In this document: piece by piece, positions 53,786 through 64,000 of the stretch
Layout of the letters: the number at the start of each line of letters is the position of its first letter
Position numbering within the stretch: position 1 is the stretch's first letter
Source of the DNA: Diabrotica undecimpunctata
Lineage: Eukaryota > Arthropoda > Insecta > Coleoptera > Chrysomelidae
Reading direction: 5' to 3'
Length of the DNA: 64,000 nucleotides
Assembly (NCBI RefSeq): GCF_040954645.1
Contig: NC_092806.1
Coordinates: forward strand, 25,817,644-25,881,643
Position numbers and translations under genes: made by a program
The notes under the pieces: generated by a model
Databases searched by the model: none
What the model was told of the DNA's origin: nothing
Seen by the model: the letters and a program-made list of their open reading frames with translations, nothing else

Positions 53786-53929
53786 AATAAGCCACAATTA
53801 AAGGTTAAAGTAAGTTTATTGACGTTCCAATGTTCACTTCGATTATTGATGTTTGTATTTTAAGAAAGATTTCAGAAGTGAAGATTGAAACGTCAATAAA
53901 CTTACTTTAACCTTTAATTGTAGCTTATT
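53786..53929. repeat. 144-bp MITE-like hairpin next to the gene 2 donor
   Basis: The arms 53786-53840 and 53875-53929 (55 bp each) match at 52 of 55 positions when one is inverted. They begin AATAAGCYACAATTAAAGG and contain GTTTATTGACGTT. It lies only about 35 bp inside the intron from the exon 1 splice donor of receptor gene 2, so the pre-mRNA would carry a strong stem next to the 5' splice site. Confidence 0.85.
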
Positions 53930-53964
53930 CTCATATGACTTTCTTAATGAAAAATAGTACTTAC

Positions 53965-54768
53965 TATATAAAATAAGAACGTTATTATAAGAACCGTTGC
54001 TATGTCTTTGTGTGCCATAAAAAATCCAGCAATAAAAAACTGTCCAAAAAAACGCACAATTTCAATGGATATGTTTACATAAAATAGTATAATAGAAGAA
54101 CTAATCAGTGGTGAACACAACTTTAACGCCAAATATATCTTAATTAAATATGTCCTTATCGCCTGGAATTTCCTAATGTTATATTCGCCTGTTTGGTGGG
54201 TAATTTTTTTAATATCTAATGTAAGTTGGTCGTATCTTTGGCTAAATATGAACATAAGCAAGCACACTAAAGCAGATCCATATAGTATATAGTACCTTGA
54301 TATTAGTGGTAGCAAACCGGTGTAGAATCCGTGGATCTCTATAATAATTGGAAAATTATATATTACATCTGTCATAATTCCAAAAGACGCAATGGGTATG
54401 AAAATTTGAAAATATGTTAATAATCCATATTCCATTCGTTCACAAATTATTGTCATACACATTGATCTCAGTATTTTTAAAAATGACATCCATTCTTTCA
54501 TGTAAAATATCGGTACACCTAAGCACATATAGACTATCATAGTACCACAAACGAACCACAACTGGTCGGTTACTTGGTACACAGAGGGGATAAAATCTAT
54601 TTTTCTTTGATAAGCATGAAAAATTGTAAGTGCCACTGCAAAGGCTAGCAAAAACGTGTTATATATCTTTGATCGTTTTGAATTTTTTCTCCAATTTGGG
54701 ACTAGACCAATCCATCTTAAAAATGAATAAAGGTTTAAAAACATTTTCAGATCTCTAGGAGTCTCCAT
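53965..54768 (-). CDS. gustatory-receptor-like gene 2, exon 1
   Basis: 268 codons from the ATG at 54768 (METPRDLKMFLNLYSFLRWI) to a phase-0 GTAAGT donor (complement of 53959-53964). Likely membrane segments: 35-53, 69-90, 114-137, 151-176 and 213-243, with TM6 starting at about 256 and completed in exon 2. Conserved blocks with the third gene include LGVPIFYMKEWMSFLKILRS, MCMTIICERM and FIFSQRYDQLTLDIK after TM4. Joined to 48083-48355 it gives 358 residues, a complete seven-TM ligand-gated channel subunit of the insect chemoreceptor superfamily. No lesions. The 5.6-kb intron is filled with retroelement relics. Confidence 0.9.
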
Positions 54769-55479
54769 TTCTAATTCTCAACTCTTTAAAAAATAATATC
54801 ATACTTCTTCGAATCTGGCAAAATTAAAATATTTTAATAAATCTATTTTATGGTGTAAATACCATCAGTTGATGTGTTTCCCGTTTAAATATTTGTTGTT
54901 TACATTGATTTTACTATTTTATAAAATCGATATCTGCGTTATAGGTAATAGCACTATCCCATTAGGTGCCATATTTGGAAGCAACAAAATAATTACAGTA
55001 AAACACAAAGATAAAATGCAATAAAGTGGTTTTTCGCAGCTTATATCCCGACAATATATTGTCCTAAAATAAATAATAAAAAACCTCAAAATCTCATCAC
55101 AGTTTTTTAATTTTTATAGAATATCGTCTATATTTCTCTGTAATATCAACTTCCTCAGAAAAGAAATAATATACTAAATATTTTAGTGTCCAAAAAAAAT
55201 TATATCGATACATAAAAAAAATGTAATGAGACCATATTATGTAATGCGCTTTCCTTTCGTGGGTAGCTTTAAGAATACAGGGTTCAGATAAAAGTGTGGA
55301 ATCAAGTAAATATCTTTGTAATGACAAAAACGATATTCATGAAACTTTTCACGCAAGTATAATGACACGTGCGCATCTAATGCCATATTTTTTGTCACGA
55401 TTTTCGGGTTCACTGGAAATGTCCTTAACTTACTTAATTTAAATGTGACATCCTGTATCTTTTTTTGATTTTAAAAGAA
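54769..55479. other. upstream region of receptor gene 2, no gene
   Basis: AT-rich. The minus frame at 55097-55327 shows no recognisable motif. No promoter element could be assigned with confidence. Confidence 0.35.
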
Positions 55480-56495
55480 CCTCTTCTTTTTTCTTCTTCT
55501 TCCTTTTCTTCTTCTTCTTCTTTTTCTTCGTTTTATGTAGACATGACTGTCTGTTGTGCCTTCAGTAAGTTGTTGTTCCATCGTTTTCGTGATCTTCCTA
55601 CTGATTGTCTTCCTATTGGAAAACCGTCTCTTGCCATATTTTCTACTCTATTTGTTGTCATTCGGCATATGATCGTTCCATTTTGCTCTTCTATTTCTTA
55701 CCCAGTTCTTGATATTGTCCACCTTGCATCTACGTCATATATCTGTACTTCTAGCTCTGCCTCATAGTGTCTTACCATAAATTTTTTTTAAGTGTGTTCA
55801 TCTCTGTTGTTTCTAACACTCTATTAATTTGTCCGGTCTGTGTCAGGTCGTGTTTTTGCCGCGTATGTCATTATTGGTCTTATGACTGTTTTGTAAATTC
55901 CGCCTTTCATTAATTACTTTCCCGATATTTTTATTTCTCCATATTGTTTTATTTAGGCTACCTGCGGCTCTGTTTGCTCAATTCACTTGATCTTCCACTT
56001 TAGTTTCGAGCTTTCCGTAGCTAGATAATGTCATGCCTAGATGTTTAAACTCAATCAGTCGTTCATCAACCATGCATTTTGTATTTTTTCGGAAAATTCA
56101 CATGTTAAATTTTCTGACAGTTATATTAAATTTTTGCAGCATACGTTGTAAATCGTCTTTACTTTGAGAGAAGTAGTATGGCGTCTTCTGCAAAGCAGAT
56201 TATTTTAAGTTCCTTTTCTCTTATTTGGTATTCGTTTTTTTATTATTTCATCTATAAACAGGTTAAACAATAGAGGACTCGGGAATCACCCTGTTTTATT
56301 CTATTGCCAGCTTAAATAGAGTCGGTTAGTTCTTCTACTACTTTTACTTTTATCGTGTTGTTTTGGTAGATATCTTTGATCGTTTTGATTATTCCTAAAG
56401 GTATCTCTTTTGCATATAGTGAAAAACGTCCTTTAATTTGTCCCGGTCAAAGGCGCTTCTAAGGTCCACGAAACATAGATATACTGGTTTGTTGT
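55480..56495 (-). pseudogene. LINE reverse transcriptase C-terminal half (family C-like)
   Basis: Minus-strand blocks from 56495 down: PVYLCFVDLRSAFDRDKLKD (palm start), an area with the active site ruined, VIRPIMTYAAKTRPDTDQIN, RVLETTEMNTLKK, and remnants of a KxWxDHI...I...RGRPxxRW-type end. The 3' end is a GAAGAAGAAG-type run (55490-55530). Numerous stops. Confidence 0.6.
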
Positions 56496-56501
56496 TAGAA
56501 A

Positions 56502-56538
56502 AAAACTTGTTATAACTAATTCAATTATAACAAGTTTT
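56502..56538. repeat. 14-bp perfect inverted repeat
   Basis: AAAACTTGTTATAA (56502-56515) and its exact complement (56525-56538) with a 9-base loop, at the boundary between the family C-like LINE and the mariner-like fragment. It may be the tip of a transposon end. Confidence 0.65.
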
Positions 56539-56649
56539 ATGGAAAAAAATTATTAAAAGGACAAATGAAATAAATTACTGTACATTTACATAATATATAT
56601 TTTATTTACTGAGACCGATATGAATATTTCTTTAAAAAATCACTTCAAA

Positions 56650-56958
56650 TCAAAAATGTTTAAAATACTTGTTATTTACCTCCTGACAATGTGCAAGCTT
56701 ATTAATATTTCGCGAGTCACTCTTTTCAATAGTTTTACACGTATTAGTTTACATTATTTATTTTTGTCTTAAAGCCTTTAAGCATGTTTGTCACCGACAT
56801 AACTATAGATAACTCCAAAGAAAAAATCTAAGGGGTTGAGGTATGAAGAACGAGCAGGCCACTTTATGAATCCTTTAAGTGTAATGTACCGATTTGGAAC
56901 TTTCGCATTTAGCAAATCTCTAACCCATCGATAATAGTGAAAAGGTGCTTCGTCTTTT
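56650..56958 (-). pseudogene. mariner/Tc1-like transposase fragment
   Basis: The minus strand reads DEAPFHYYRWVRDLLNAKVP, NRYITLKGFIKWPARSS and LNPLDFFFGVIYSYV. This corresponds to the second-Asp block (QDGAPPH...) and the SPDLTPLDFFLWG block of an insect transposase family with a third acidic residue in LDFFLWG. The Asp equivalent of the former is retained as D-E-A-P; N-terminal parts are cut off by the family A LINE at 56960. Confidence 0.6.
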
Positions 56959-56959
56959 T

Positions 56960-58030
56960 TTTGTAGTGCCTATCCATTTTGGATGTTGGTAACCATCATG
57001 GCAATCTGTATTTTGCAAACTGCTACTCTGAGAAGATTTGTAGTTGGTGTGTTGAACCGCGTGCGTAGATTTTTCAGCCAGGAAATCCTTCGCCTTGCTG
57101 CTCCTTGTTTTCCTTCTACTCTTTCTTGTAGAATTAATTGCAGCAACCCATATCTTTCGCTGTTTCTCATGATGTGATCGAGGTATTCAATTTTGGCTTT
57201 TTTTATTGTGGTAAAAAAACTCTTTTCCTTTTTGCATTCTTAATCAACGTCCTGGTTAGTAACGTAGTCGAAATACGATATCTTCAGGATTTGACGATAA
57301 AGCCCCATTTCGAAAGCCTCAATTTTCTTGCAGGTAGAGTCTGTGAAAGTCCATGACTTAACTCTGTGCAACAGCATAGGAAAGATGTAACATCGTAGTA
57401 ATCTGATTTTTATGGGTACTGATATATCATAACATTTGAATAGCTTAGTCATTTTTTGAAATGCAGATCTTGCTTTCTTTCTACATTTTATTCCTAGGGA
57501 ATGGTTCCAATTTTCATTGACGTTCGTACCAAGGTAGGTTTATGTTTTTATTGTATTGGTTGACCATTTACACTGATTCTGTTAATTTGCTGTTTCTTCT
57601 TAGAGATTATCATACATTTTGTTTTCTTAATGTTCAGTAAAGTTTATATCTCTGAATCTCTTCTGTGATTTTATTCATTAACTTCTGGAGGGCTTTATAA
57701 CTGTCAGCGAATACCACGGTGTCATCTGCTCTATCTGATGTTATTAATATATTTGAATTTCGGCTTCAACATTCTCTATTGCTTCTTAAAAGATTTCCCC
57801 AGAGTATATGTTACACAGCAAGGGTGATAGTATACATCCTTGTTGGACCCCAGGTTTGATTTTAATATCATCACATTCTCCTGTCTCTGTACGAATAGAC
57901 GATCTTTGATTCCAGTAAAGATTGCTAATAATTCTGAGATCGTGTTTGACTGTATCGAACGCTTTATGGTAATCAATAAAACATACATAAATGTCGCAGT
58001 TGGCATCTCTACATCGTTGAAATAGATTTT
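56960..58030 (-). mobile_element. family A LINE, reverse transcriptase region, decayed
   Basis: From 58030 down the minus strand reads CDIYVCFIDYHKAFDTVKHD, LRIISNLYWNQRSSIRTETG, KPGVQQGCILSPLLCNIY, and an active-site box with ADDTVVFADSY near 57740-57700. Then come a C-terminal domain (YDISVPIKIRLLRCYIFPML, KSWTF, FEMGLYRQILKISYFDYVTN) and RRRISWLKNLRTRF. The end GGCACTACAAAAAAAAG lies at 56960, as in other copies. Frames change several times. It truncates a mariner-like fragment on the same strand. Confidence 0.75.
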
Positions 58031-58044
58031 AAACATACTCATAA

Positions 58045-60960
58045 ATATTGCAACACAAACCAAACACGAATTAAAAATATCAAGTTCACAAATTGTCAAG
58101 AGAATCATCCTGTCAACTACAGAGGATGTTTGGTCTACAAAGAGCTTCAAAGAAAACAATTTTCAAAGTTTAGGGGGAAAATACAATCTTATTAACCAAC
58201 CCCGTCAATTTCCTCAAATACTCGTCGCTTATCTGTTACATATATGCAAATGCTGTGGATGGACCAAATGATACCACCGCATCTGTTCCAAATACTACAC
58301 AAAAAAAAACTAAATACAACAGAGACAAGTAAAAATTTAGAGTTATTGGTCCAAAATTTTATGGAGAGAATGGATAAAATATTCGACCTTCTTCTACCGA
58401 TGCTAACAAAATTTAATGTTTAACCTTAAAATTAAACTTGGATATTGAAACGCAAACGGCCTCACAAACCATAGTGAGGAAATTTAGGCATATATAAAAT
58501 TAAATAATCCTAATATCATGATGGTCTTTGAAGCTCATATGACAACCAAGAGCCATTGTAGTAGGCCAGATTTCTGCACGTATGTCACACCACATCCAAT
58601 AGGAAAAGGTCGTGGTGAAACTGCGTTAATCATTAAAAGTAACATAAAACATCATTTTAATAAATAAAGTATGTGTAATCAACATTTAGACAACCTCGAT
58701 ATCTGTAGTACTAGTTGCGTATTGCCATCCTGGTACAATAATTAAAGATTAATTTCTCTAGTTATTTTAATGGAGTTGGTCATCATTTTATTGCTGCAGT
58801 TGACTTTAATGCAAAATATACAAGATAGGGTTCTAGATTAATAACAACAAGCACAAGAGAACTTATTAAAAGTTTAAACAACAATAACTTGACTCGAATT
58901 TCTACTGGAGAACCAACCTACTAGCCTAAAGATAGAAATAAAATACCCGATCTCATCGAATTTCCTATCGTAAAAGGAATTAAGTAATAACAACTTTTTA
59001 AATAATAAACCTTCTTCTAACCTTTCTTCAAACCGTTATCCCATATTTATTGATGTGATGTAACATGTATACATTATAATTAAATACCCCACATTTTTAA
59101 ATCATTAAACAAATTGGAGTCTGTTCAGACTTAATATTCAAATCGCAATTAATTTAAATCTCATTCTTAAAACAAATGAAAATATTGAGGAAGGTACATC
59201 ACCTTACATCAATCATTCAACTGGAAGATTGGAGAGCAACTTACGATCTAAATCAGAGTAATAACTGCACTATATCCACATTATATAAAATTCTTAATCA
59301 ACGAAAAGAAAAAACTAAGAAAACAATGGCAAACCAATAGATCACCTGTGGACAAAACTCAACTAAAAAGGGCTACTCGCTTGTTTAAACGAGAAAATTA
59401 CACAAATACAAAGATCAAGGCATAAATAAATTTCTTGTAAATCTCACTGCGACCCCTGACACAAATTACTATATTTGGAAACTCTCTAAGAAACTGAAAC
59501 ATCGGATTAAGCATTATAGTCCATTAAAAAGGAAGATGGTGATTGGGCTAAGGCCAATAACGATAAATCACAAGCATTTGCTAATCATTTTAGCCAAGTT
59601 TTTTAACCTCACTCCAGAACTATCTTAATGGAAGAAGAATTCATTCACGAGAATTTAGATGCATTCTAAAAGATGTCACCTCCTATAGAAAATATTAAGA
59701 TAAATGAAATTAAAGATTTAGTTAAAAATTTCTATATTAGAAAGACTCCAGTCTATGATTTAATATCGGGAAAAATGTGCAAAAATTTACGTGAAGACGG
59801 ATTTCGGTTGGTTATGTACATATTTCACGCTTTACTAAAGTTAGACTATTTTCAATTTAAAATGGCACAAATTATTCTAATACCGGAACCAAATAAAGAT
59901 TGATACGAACTGTCATCCTATCGTCCAATCGGTTTGCTTCACATTATCTCTAAGATATTTAAAAAGTTACTCCTGCAACGAATGAATTCTATATTCTACA
60001 AACAAAAGTTGCTACCGGATTATCAGTTTGAATTCAGGCAAAAACATGGAACAATTGGGCGGGACATAGGGTTGCCAAAGTAGCAAGAGATGCAATTGAA
60101 AAAAAAAGAATACTGCATTGCAGCCGTTTGAAGGTATCACAAGCATTTGATAAAGTACGGCATACGAGGCATTTATCAAAAATAAAAACCTATTTCCTTT
60201 ATTCTCTCTAGACAGTTCTGAGATTTAATCGCACCAATCGATACTTACAGGTCAGATACAATGAAGCAGTATCAAACATATCTCCAATTCTATCGGGAGT
60301 GTCTCAGAGTAGTATATTGAGACCAACTTTATACTTACTCCAAATTGCAGATATTCCCACAAGAGTAAATAGCACAGTTGCTACCTACGCAGGCAATACG
60401 GTGGTAATAAGGGCTTCTAGCTCGGTTTCTGTTTCAGCGTGTCAAAATTTACAAACTCATTTAAATGATCTAGAGTTAGAGGTATGGTTAAAACTGTGGT
60501 GGGTTAAAGTAAATGGCAGCAAATCAGCATGTTAAATACTTATGAGTACATTCTGACAGCCGACTAAATTGGGGAAGGCACATCTGGATAAAGCGACTAC
60601 AACTAGAATTAGTATACAGGAAAATGTATAAACCAAAAACCCAAATTAGGTCTACATAATAAATTACTACTGTATAAATGTATTTTAAAGCCAGTTTGGA
60701 CTTACGGTATACAGACATGGGGTACAGTATCTAGCTCTCATTTACTTCAGAAACTTCAGCGTTTCCAATCTAAAGTTTTAAGATATATTACCAATGCACC
60801 GTGGTATATGCCTAATTGTGTTAAACATCGAAAGCTTTAGATCCAAAACATTAAAGACACCGTTGTGTCACTCAGTGGCATTTACAAAAATTGACTACTG
60901 AACCATCCAAATACGTTTGTCCACTACCTACTTAATCGACCGAGGAGAGAAAAACTAAAT
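58045..60960 (+). pseudogene. Jockey-type LINE, ORF1 end plus ORF2, decayed
   Basis: It begins with the last zinc knuckle of ORF1 (CQENHPVNYRGCLVYKELQR) and its helical end (FMERMDKIFDLLLPMLTKF, stop near 58420). ORF2 follows: endonuclease start (LGYWNANGLTNHSEE, then VFEAHMTTKSH), DFNAKYTR with the GDFNAKH-type motif, and TGEPTY-stop-PKDRNKIPDL. Next comes RT from 59673 (DLVKNFYIRKTPVYDLISGK, QIILIPEPNKD, SSYRPIGLLHIISKIFKKLL, then YQFEFRQKHGTI). The active-site box reads TYAGNTVVI, so both catalytic Asp are lost, followed by SDSRLNWGRHI-type C-terminal blocks. It is nearly full length for ORF2 but carries many stops. Confidence 0.7.
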
Positions 60961-61659
60961 CCTACTGCTTTACTGTTTTTTAGCTTTTCAAGTATTTTAC
61001 AAATCTTCCTGTATATTTATATTACGTTCTTCATTTGTGGTAATTTCTGGAGTTCCCGGTTCTAGCGTCATTTGTTCTTCCTCTGCATAGAGCTTATTTA
61101 GGTAGTTTTGGGTAGTTTAGGTAATTTTTTATAATTTTATATTTAATTTTTTATAATTTTCACATAACTTAATTTAAATTGCTTTAATTTTACTTAATTT
61201 TATTCAATTTTATTTAATTGTAATTAATTTTATCATACTTATATTATACTTATTAATCTACTTGTTACATTTTTCGGGTATCTATTAATAATAAATAAAT
61301 CTTCTTTTTTATTATGAAATAAAAAAGAATATTTAACAAAATTTTATTTTTTTGAATATAATAGTCAAAAATGAAAAATTTTAAGTTGGCATTCATGAAA
61401 TTCAGGCTTATTTGTAATTGGTAGCTATTCTGACGTATTTAAAAATTCAATTGTTTTTTGTTTAAATAAGTTTTTTAAAATTATGTTACAAAATTTAAGA
61501 GAAACATTCATTGAACAAGCAAATTTTTTAGAATAGTTTTTTTTAAATATGTTTAGCAGCATAAGTTTATTAACCAAACAAATTTGATTTGGTGAGTTAA
61601 TATTTTTTTGCTAGTTTCACTTTATAAGATATTTTGTATTAATTTTATTTTAGCAGTTA
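60961..61659. other. no gene recognised
   Basis: Very AT-rich, with many TTTAATT-type runs. No coding signal. Confidence 0.45.
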
Positions 61660-63050
61660 GTTTAGTGTCGCCAATAACTCAATTCCGGCTTTACGATTGG
61701 TCAAATTGCAATCAACCATAATTGCAGCCAATGGTATTGCCCGAAATTAAGTATTGGCTGTTGTGCAAGCTACAATGGCAGAGCGCCATAAAGCACTTGA
61801 CCTAATTAATTTCGTATGAATATAGGTGCACAACGGCCAAAAGTTTGTTCTGGTCTGGACAGGGATCCGCAGAACCAGCCTTCTTGGCATTTGAGACCTT
61901 CTGTTTGATTAAGTTTCCAGAAACTCGACTTTTACTTTATTACCTAACCGCTATACTTGTCACCCAGCTGGAAAATTTCGTATTTTCGACTTAGAATATT
62001 GTTGTCAAAATATTTTATTTTAATTTATTTCATCTTTTTGACATAGTGCAAATTTGAATTATTTTTATTATTTCTTTCAGGATTCTAAGTCCATAAACAG
62101 ACTTAAAATAATTTCATATTTTGCCTTTATTTTACAGGTATTTTTAATATAATTTATTAATTTTTTATTTTACGCCAAATATTTAATTTCGATTTGTTTC
62201 AGATTTTATGGAACTTAGATTATTTTCGTAAAATATTTATTTTTGATTTATTTAATCTTTTTGACTTAGAATAATTTCGCTAAATTATTTTTATCTTTTT
62301 TTCAGGATCGTTCCATAAACGTTCATAAACGGACTTAGGGAATGTTAACTTAATTTTACAAAATTATTTTAGTTTCTCTTTCAGATTTTCTAAGTTCCTG
62401 AACGGGACCTTAGACTTAAAAGAATATTTATAATATTTTATTTTCAGCGACTTTGATTTTGATAAATTATTTCTTTTTCAGGTGTCTTAGTTCTCAAGCG
62501 GACTTTTTAATATTTTTATTTCTTTAGGGACTTTAAAATATTTCATGTACAAATTAACTATTTACACATTTCATAGGTCTGATCGACTTTTCGGTAGCTG
62601 AAAATTCTAAATCATTAATAACTTGCTTTAAACATTTGGTATTATGTGATTTTTGTTTATCTCAGAAGTGCCCACGATAAATAATAATATCTATTTTTCG
62701 TAGAAATCGTCTGGGTGGAAATTGTCAACTTTTCTGAAATCTCAACGACTTTTCATTTTTTTTTATTTTTCCATTTTGTATCATTAGTCTTAGGTGTAAT
62801 AACTAATCACTTCTCTTTCAGATTCTTAGTTCTAAGACTAATCAACACATTTTTCTTACATATTCTTAGCATTAGTTAAATTTAATTGCATTTTATTTTA
62901 AAAAGGTAATCCCATTTAGCTTTGGACATATACGATCTATATGTTCACGGACCGTGACTGCTACCTGCTCCGGTCCAGTCAAGCTATGGATACTGCGACT
63001 GGACCACCTGTCCTTATTCCCGAGGGTTCACGTCAGCGACATTAGCAGTA
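61660..63050 (+). repeat. unclassified non-coding repeat ('repeat B'), copy 2
   Basis: Opposite orientation to copy 1. The head has one ATTGGTCAAATTGCAA...GCAGCCAAT unit, ATATAGGTGCACAACGGCC and CCAGCCTTCTTGGCAT. Downstream there are eight pyrimidine-tract/CAG motifs ending at about 62080, 62137, 62202, 62305, 62384, 62447, 62481 and 62821. Four are followed by GATTCTAAGTCC-like words that pair with a nearby GGACTTA. A GC-richer block with GGTCCAGTC...GACTGGACC (62965-63010) lies near the end. No protein is encoded. It would lie in the intron of the third receptor gene. Confidence 0.5.
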
Positions 63051-63152
63051 CAAATTAAGTATGTAGCACGTCGCCCAAAGAGCACGATTATACCTCATGG
63101 GGCTTAAAGTGTTAAAATAATCTGAGTTACTTTGTAAATAAATAATACTTAC

Positions 63153-63956
63153 TATATAAAAACAAAACGTAATTATAAGAACCGCTGCTATATCTTTATT
63201 TGCATTAAAAAATCCAGAAATACAAAACTGTCCAAAAAAACACACAATTTCGATTGATACAGCTATATAGAATATTATAATAGGGGAAGTAATCAGTGGT
63301 GTACACAACTTTAATGCCAAATACATTCTAATTAAATATTTTCTTATCATTTTAAATTCTTTAATATCATTTTCGCCTGTTTTGTCGAAAGTATTTTTAA
63401 TATCTAATGTTAGTTGTTCATATCTTTGGCTAAATATGAACATAATTAGGCACACTAAAACAGATCCGTATAGAATATAGTACTTAGATATAATTGACAG
63501 CATACTTATGTCAAGCATATGGATTCTTAAAATAATAGGAAAACAATAAATTGTATTTATATTAATTCCAACAGATGCAGTTAGTACGAAAATTTGAAAA
63601 TATTTTAGTAATCCATATTGCATTCGTTCACAAATTATCGTCATACACATAGATCTCAGTATTTTTAAAAATGACATCCATTCCTTCATGTAAAATATGG
63701 GTACACCTAGACAGATATAGACCATCAAACTACTACAAACGAAATGCAAATTGTCGGTTACATCGTACACCCTGGGGATATAAGTTATTATTCTTCGATA
63801 AGTATGAAAAATTGAAAGGGCGACTGCGACAGCTAATAAACACGTGCTATATAATTTTGACTGTTTTATATTTTTGGTCTTATGTGGTACCAGACCAGTC
63901 CATCTTAAAAATGAATAAAGGTTTAAAAACGTTTTCAGATCTCTAGGAATCTCCAT
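63153..63956 (-). CDS. gustatory-receptor-like gene 3, exon 1 only
   Basis: 268 codons from the ATG at 63956 (MEIPRDLKTFLNLYSFLRWT) to a phase-0 GTAAGT donor (complement of 63147-63152). It is closest to gene 2, about 70 percent identical by eye, sharing GVPIFYMKEWMSFLKILRSM, CMTIICERM and MFIFSQRYEQLTLDIK. The same TM1-TM6 layout is present and no lesion is seen. No partner exon resembling the two known C-terminal exons could be found between 54.8 and 63.1 kb. It may splice to the exon at 48083-48355, skipping gene 2's first exon, or it may be an orphan after loss of its own exon. Confidence 0.8.
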
Positions 63957-64000
63957 TTTTAATCCTCAAAACTTAAACAACAATATCAGACTTTTACGAA

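Noticed and set aside
55097..55327. Minus-strand 76-codon frame upstream of receptor gene 2
   Set aside because: No motif, no similarity to the receptor exons and ordinary AT-rich composition.
57776..58159. Minus-strand 127-codon frame as a separate gene
   Set aside because: It lies over the RT palm region of the family A LINE in a different frame; the motif-bearing frame is the real one.
1..64000. CRISPR arrays, bacterial operons, rRNA or tRNA genes
   Set aside because: No regular spaced repeats, no ribosome-binding-site-led gene runs, and no tRNA-like cloverleaf or rRNA stretch was seen; the window is eukaryotic.

Overview
The window is eukaryotic and looks like a piece of a large, AT-rich insect genome. 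A beetle is my guess, from the mix of elements and receptors, but the sequence does not prove the order. There is no operon structure. Coding signal is dominated by decayed transposable elements, many nested inside one another. The only host genes I can support are members of a small minus-strand family of gustatory-receptor-like seven-transmembrane proteins. Their long first exons lie at 38012-38818, 53965-54768 and 63153-63956, and short C-terminal exons lie at 30911-31243 and 48083-48355. Donor and acceptor sites are conserved and phase 0, so genes 1 and 2 are two-exon genes with introns of about 6.8 and 5.6 kb. The third first exon has no C-terminal exon of its own that I could find.

Layout. 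0.2-2.9 kb: a complete but inactivated piggyBac-like element with TTAA flanks. 3.1-5.2 kb: a foldback repeat and a pogo/Tigger-like transposase pseudogene split by a LINE insertion. 5.9-7.1 kb: an unclassified non-coding repeat ('repeat B') with an array of short hairpins. 9.5-12.3 kb: LINE remnants. 12.4-13.8 kb: a Tc1-like element with good terminal repeats but a dead transposase. 15.0 kb: a minimal hammerhead-ribozyme motif. 16.2-18.7 kb: I-clade and RTE-like LINE pieces. 19.6-20.7 kb: a Crypton-type tyrosine-recombinase pseudogene. 23.1-23.9 kb: an inverted pair of Penelope-like GIY-YIG segments. 26.2-27.6 kb: a broken copy of an arthropod multicopy zinc-finger family. 27.7-30.5 kb: LINE remnants.

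31-38.8 kb is receptor gene 1. Its intron holds a DDE_3 transposon interrupted by a LINE, and a 2.6-kb element with long inverted repeats. 39.4-42.5 kb: a second piggyBac-like transposase interrupted by a Tc1-like element with about 350-bp inverted repeats. 42.6-45.3 kb: an RTE-like LINE. 48-54.8 kb is receptor gene 2; its intron contains a pol-less gypsy/errantivirus-like relic carrying two LINE insertions. 55.5-61 kb: LINEs and a mariner-like fragment. 61.7-63.0 kb: a second copy of repeat B in the opposite orientation. 63.2-64 kb: the third receptor first exon.

The most interesting signals are the receptor cluster with its possible shared C-terminal exon, the hammerhead motif and two related cores, and the hairpin and splice-acceptor-like arrays of repeat B. 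Several insertions are dated by target-site duplications of 10-14 bp that can be read directly. LINE 'families A, B and C' are labels used only here. All reading was by eye, so family names rest on remembered motifs and not on searches.
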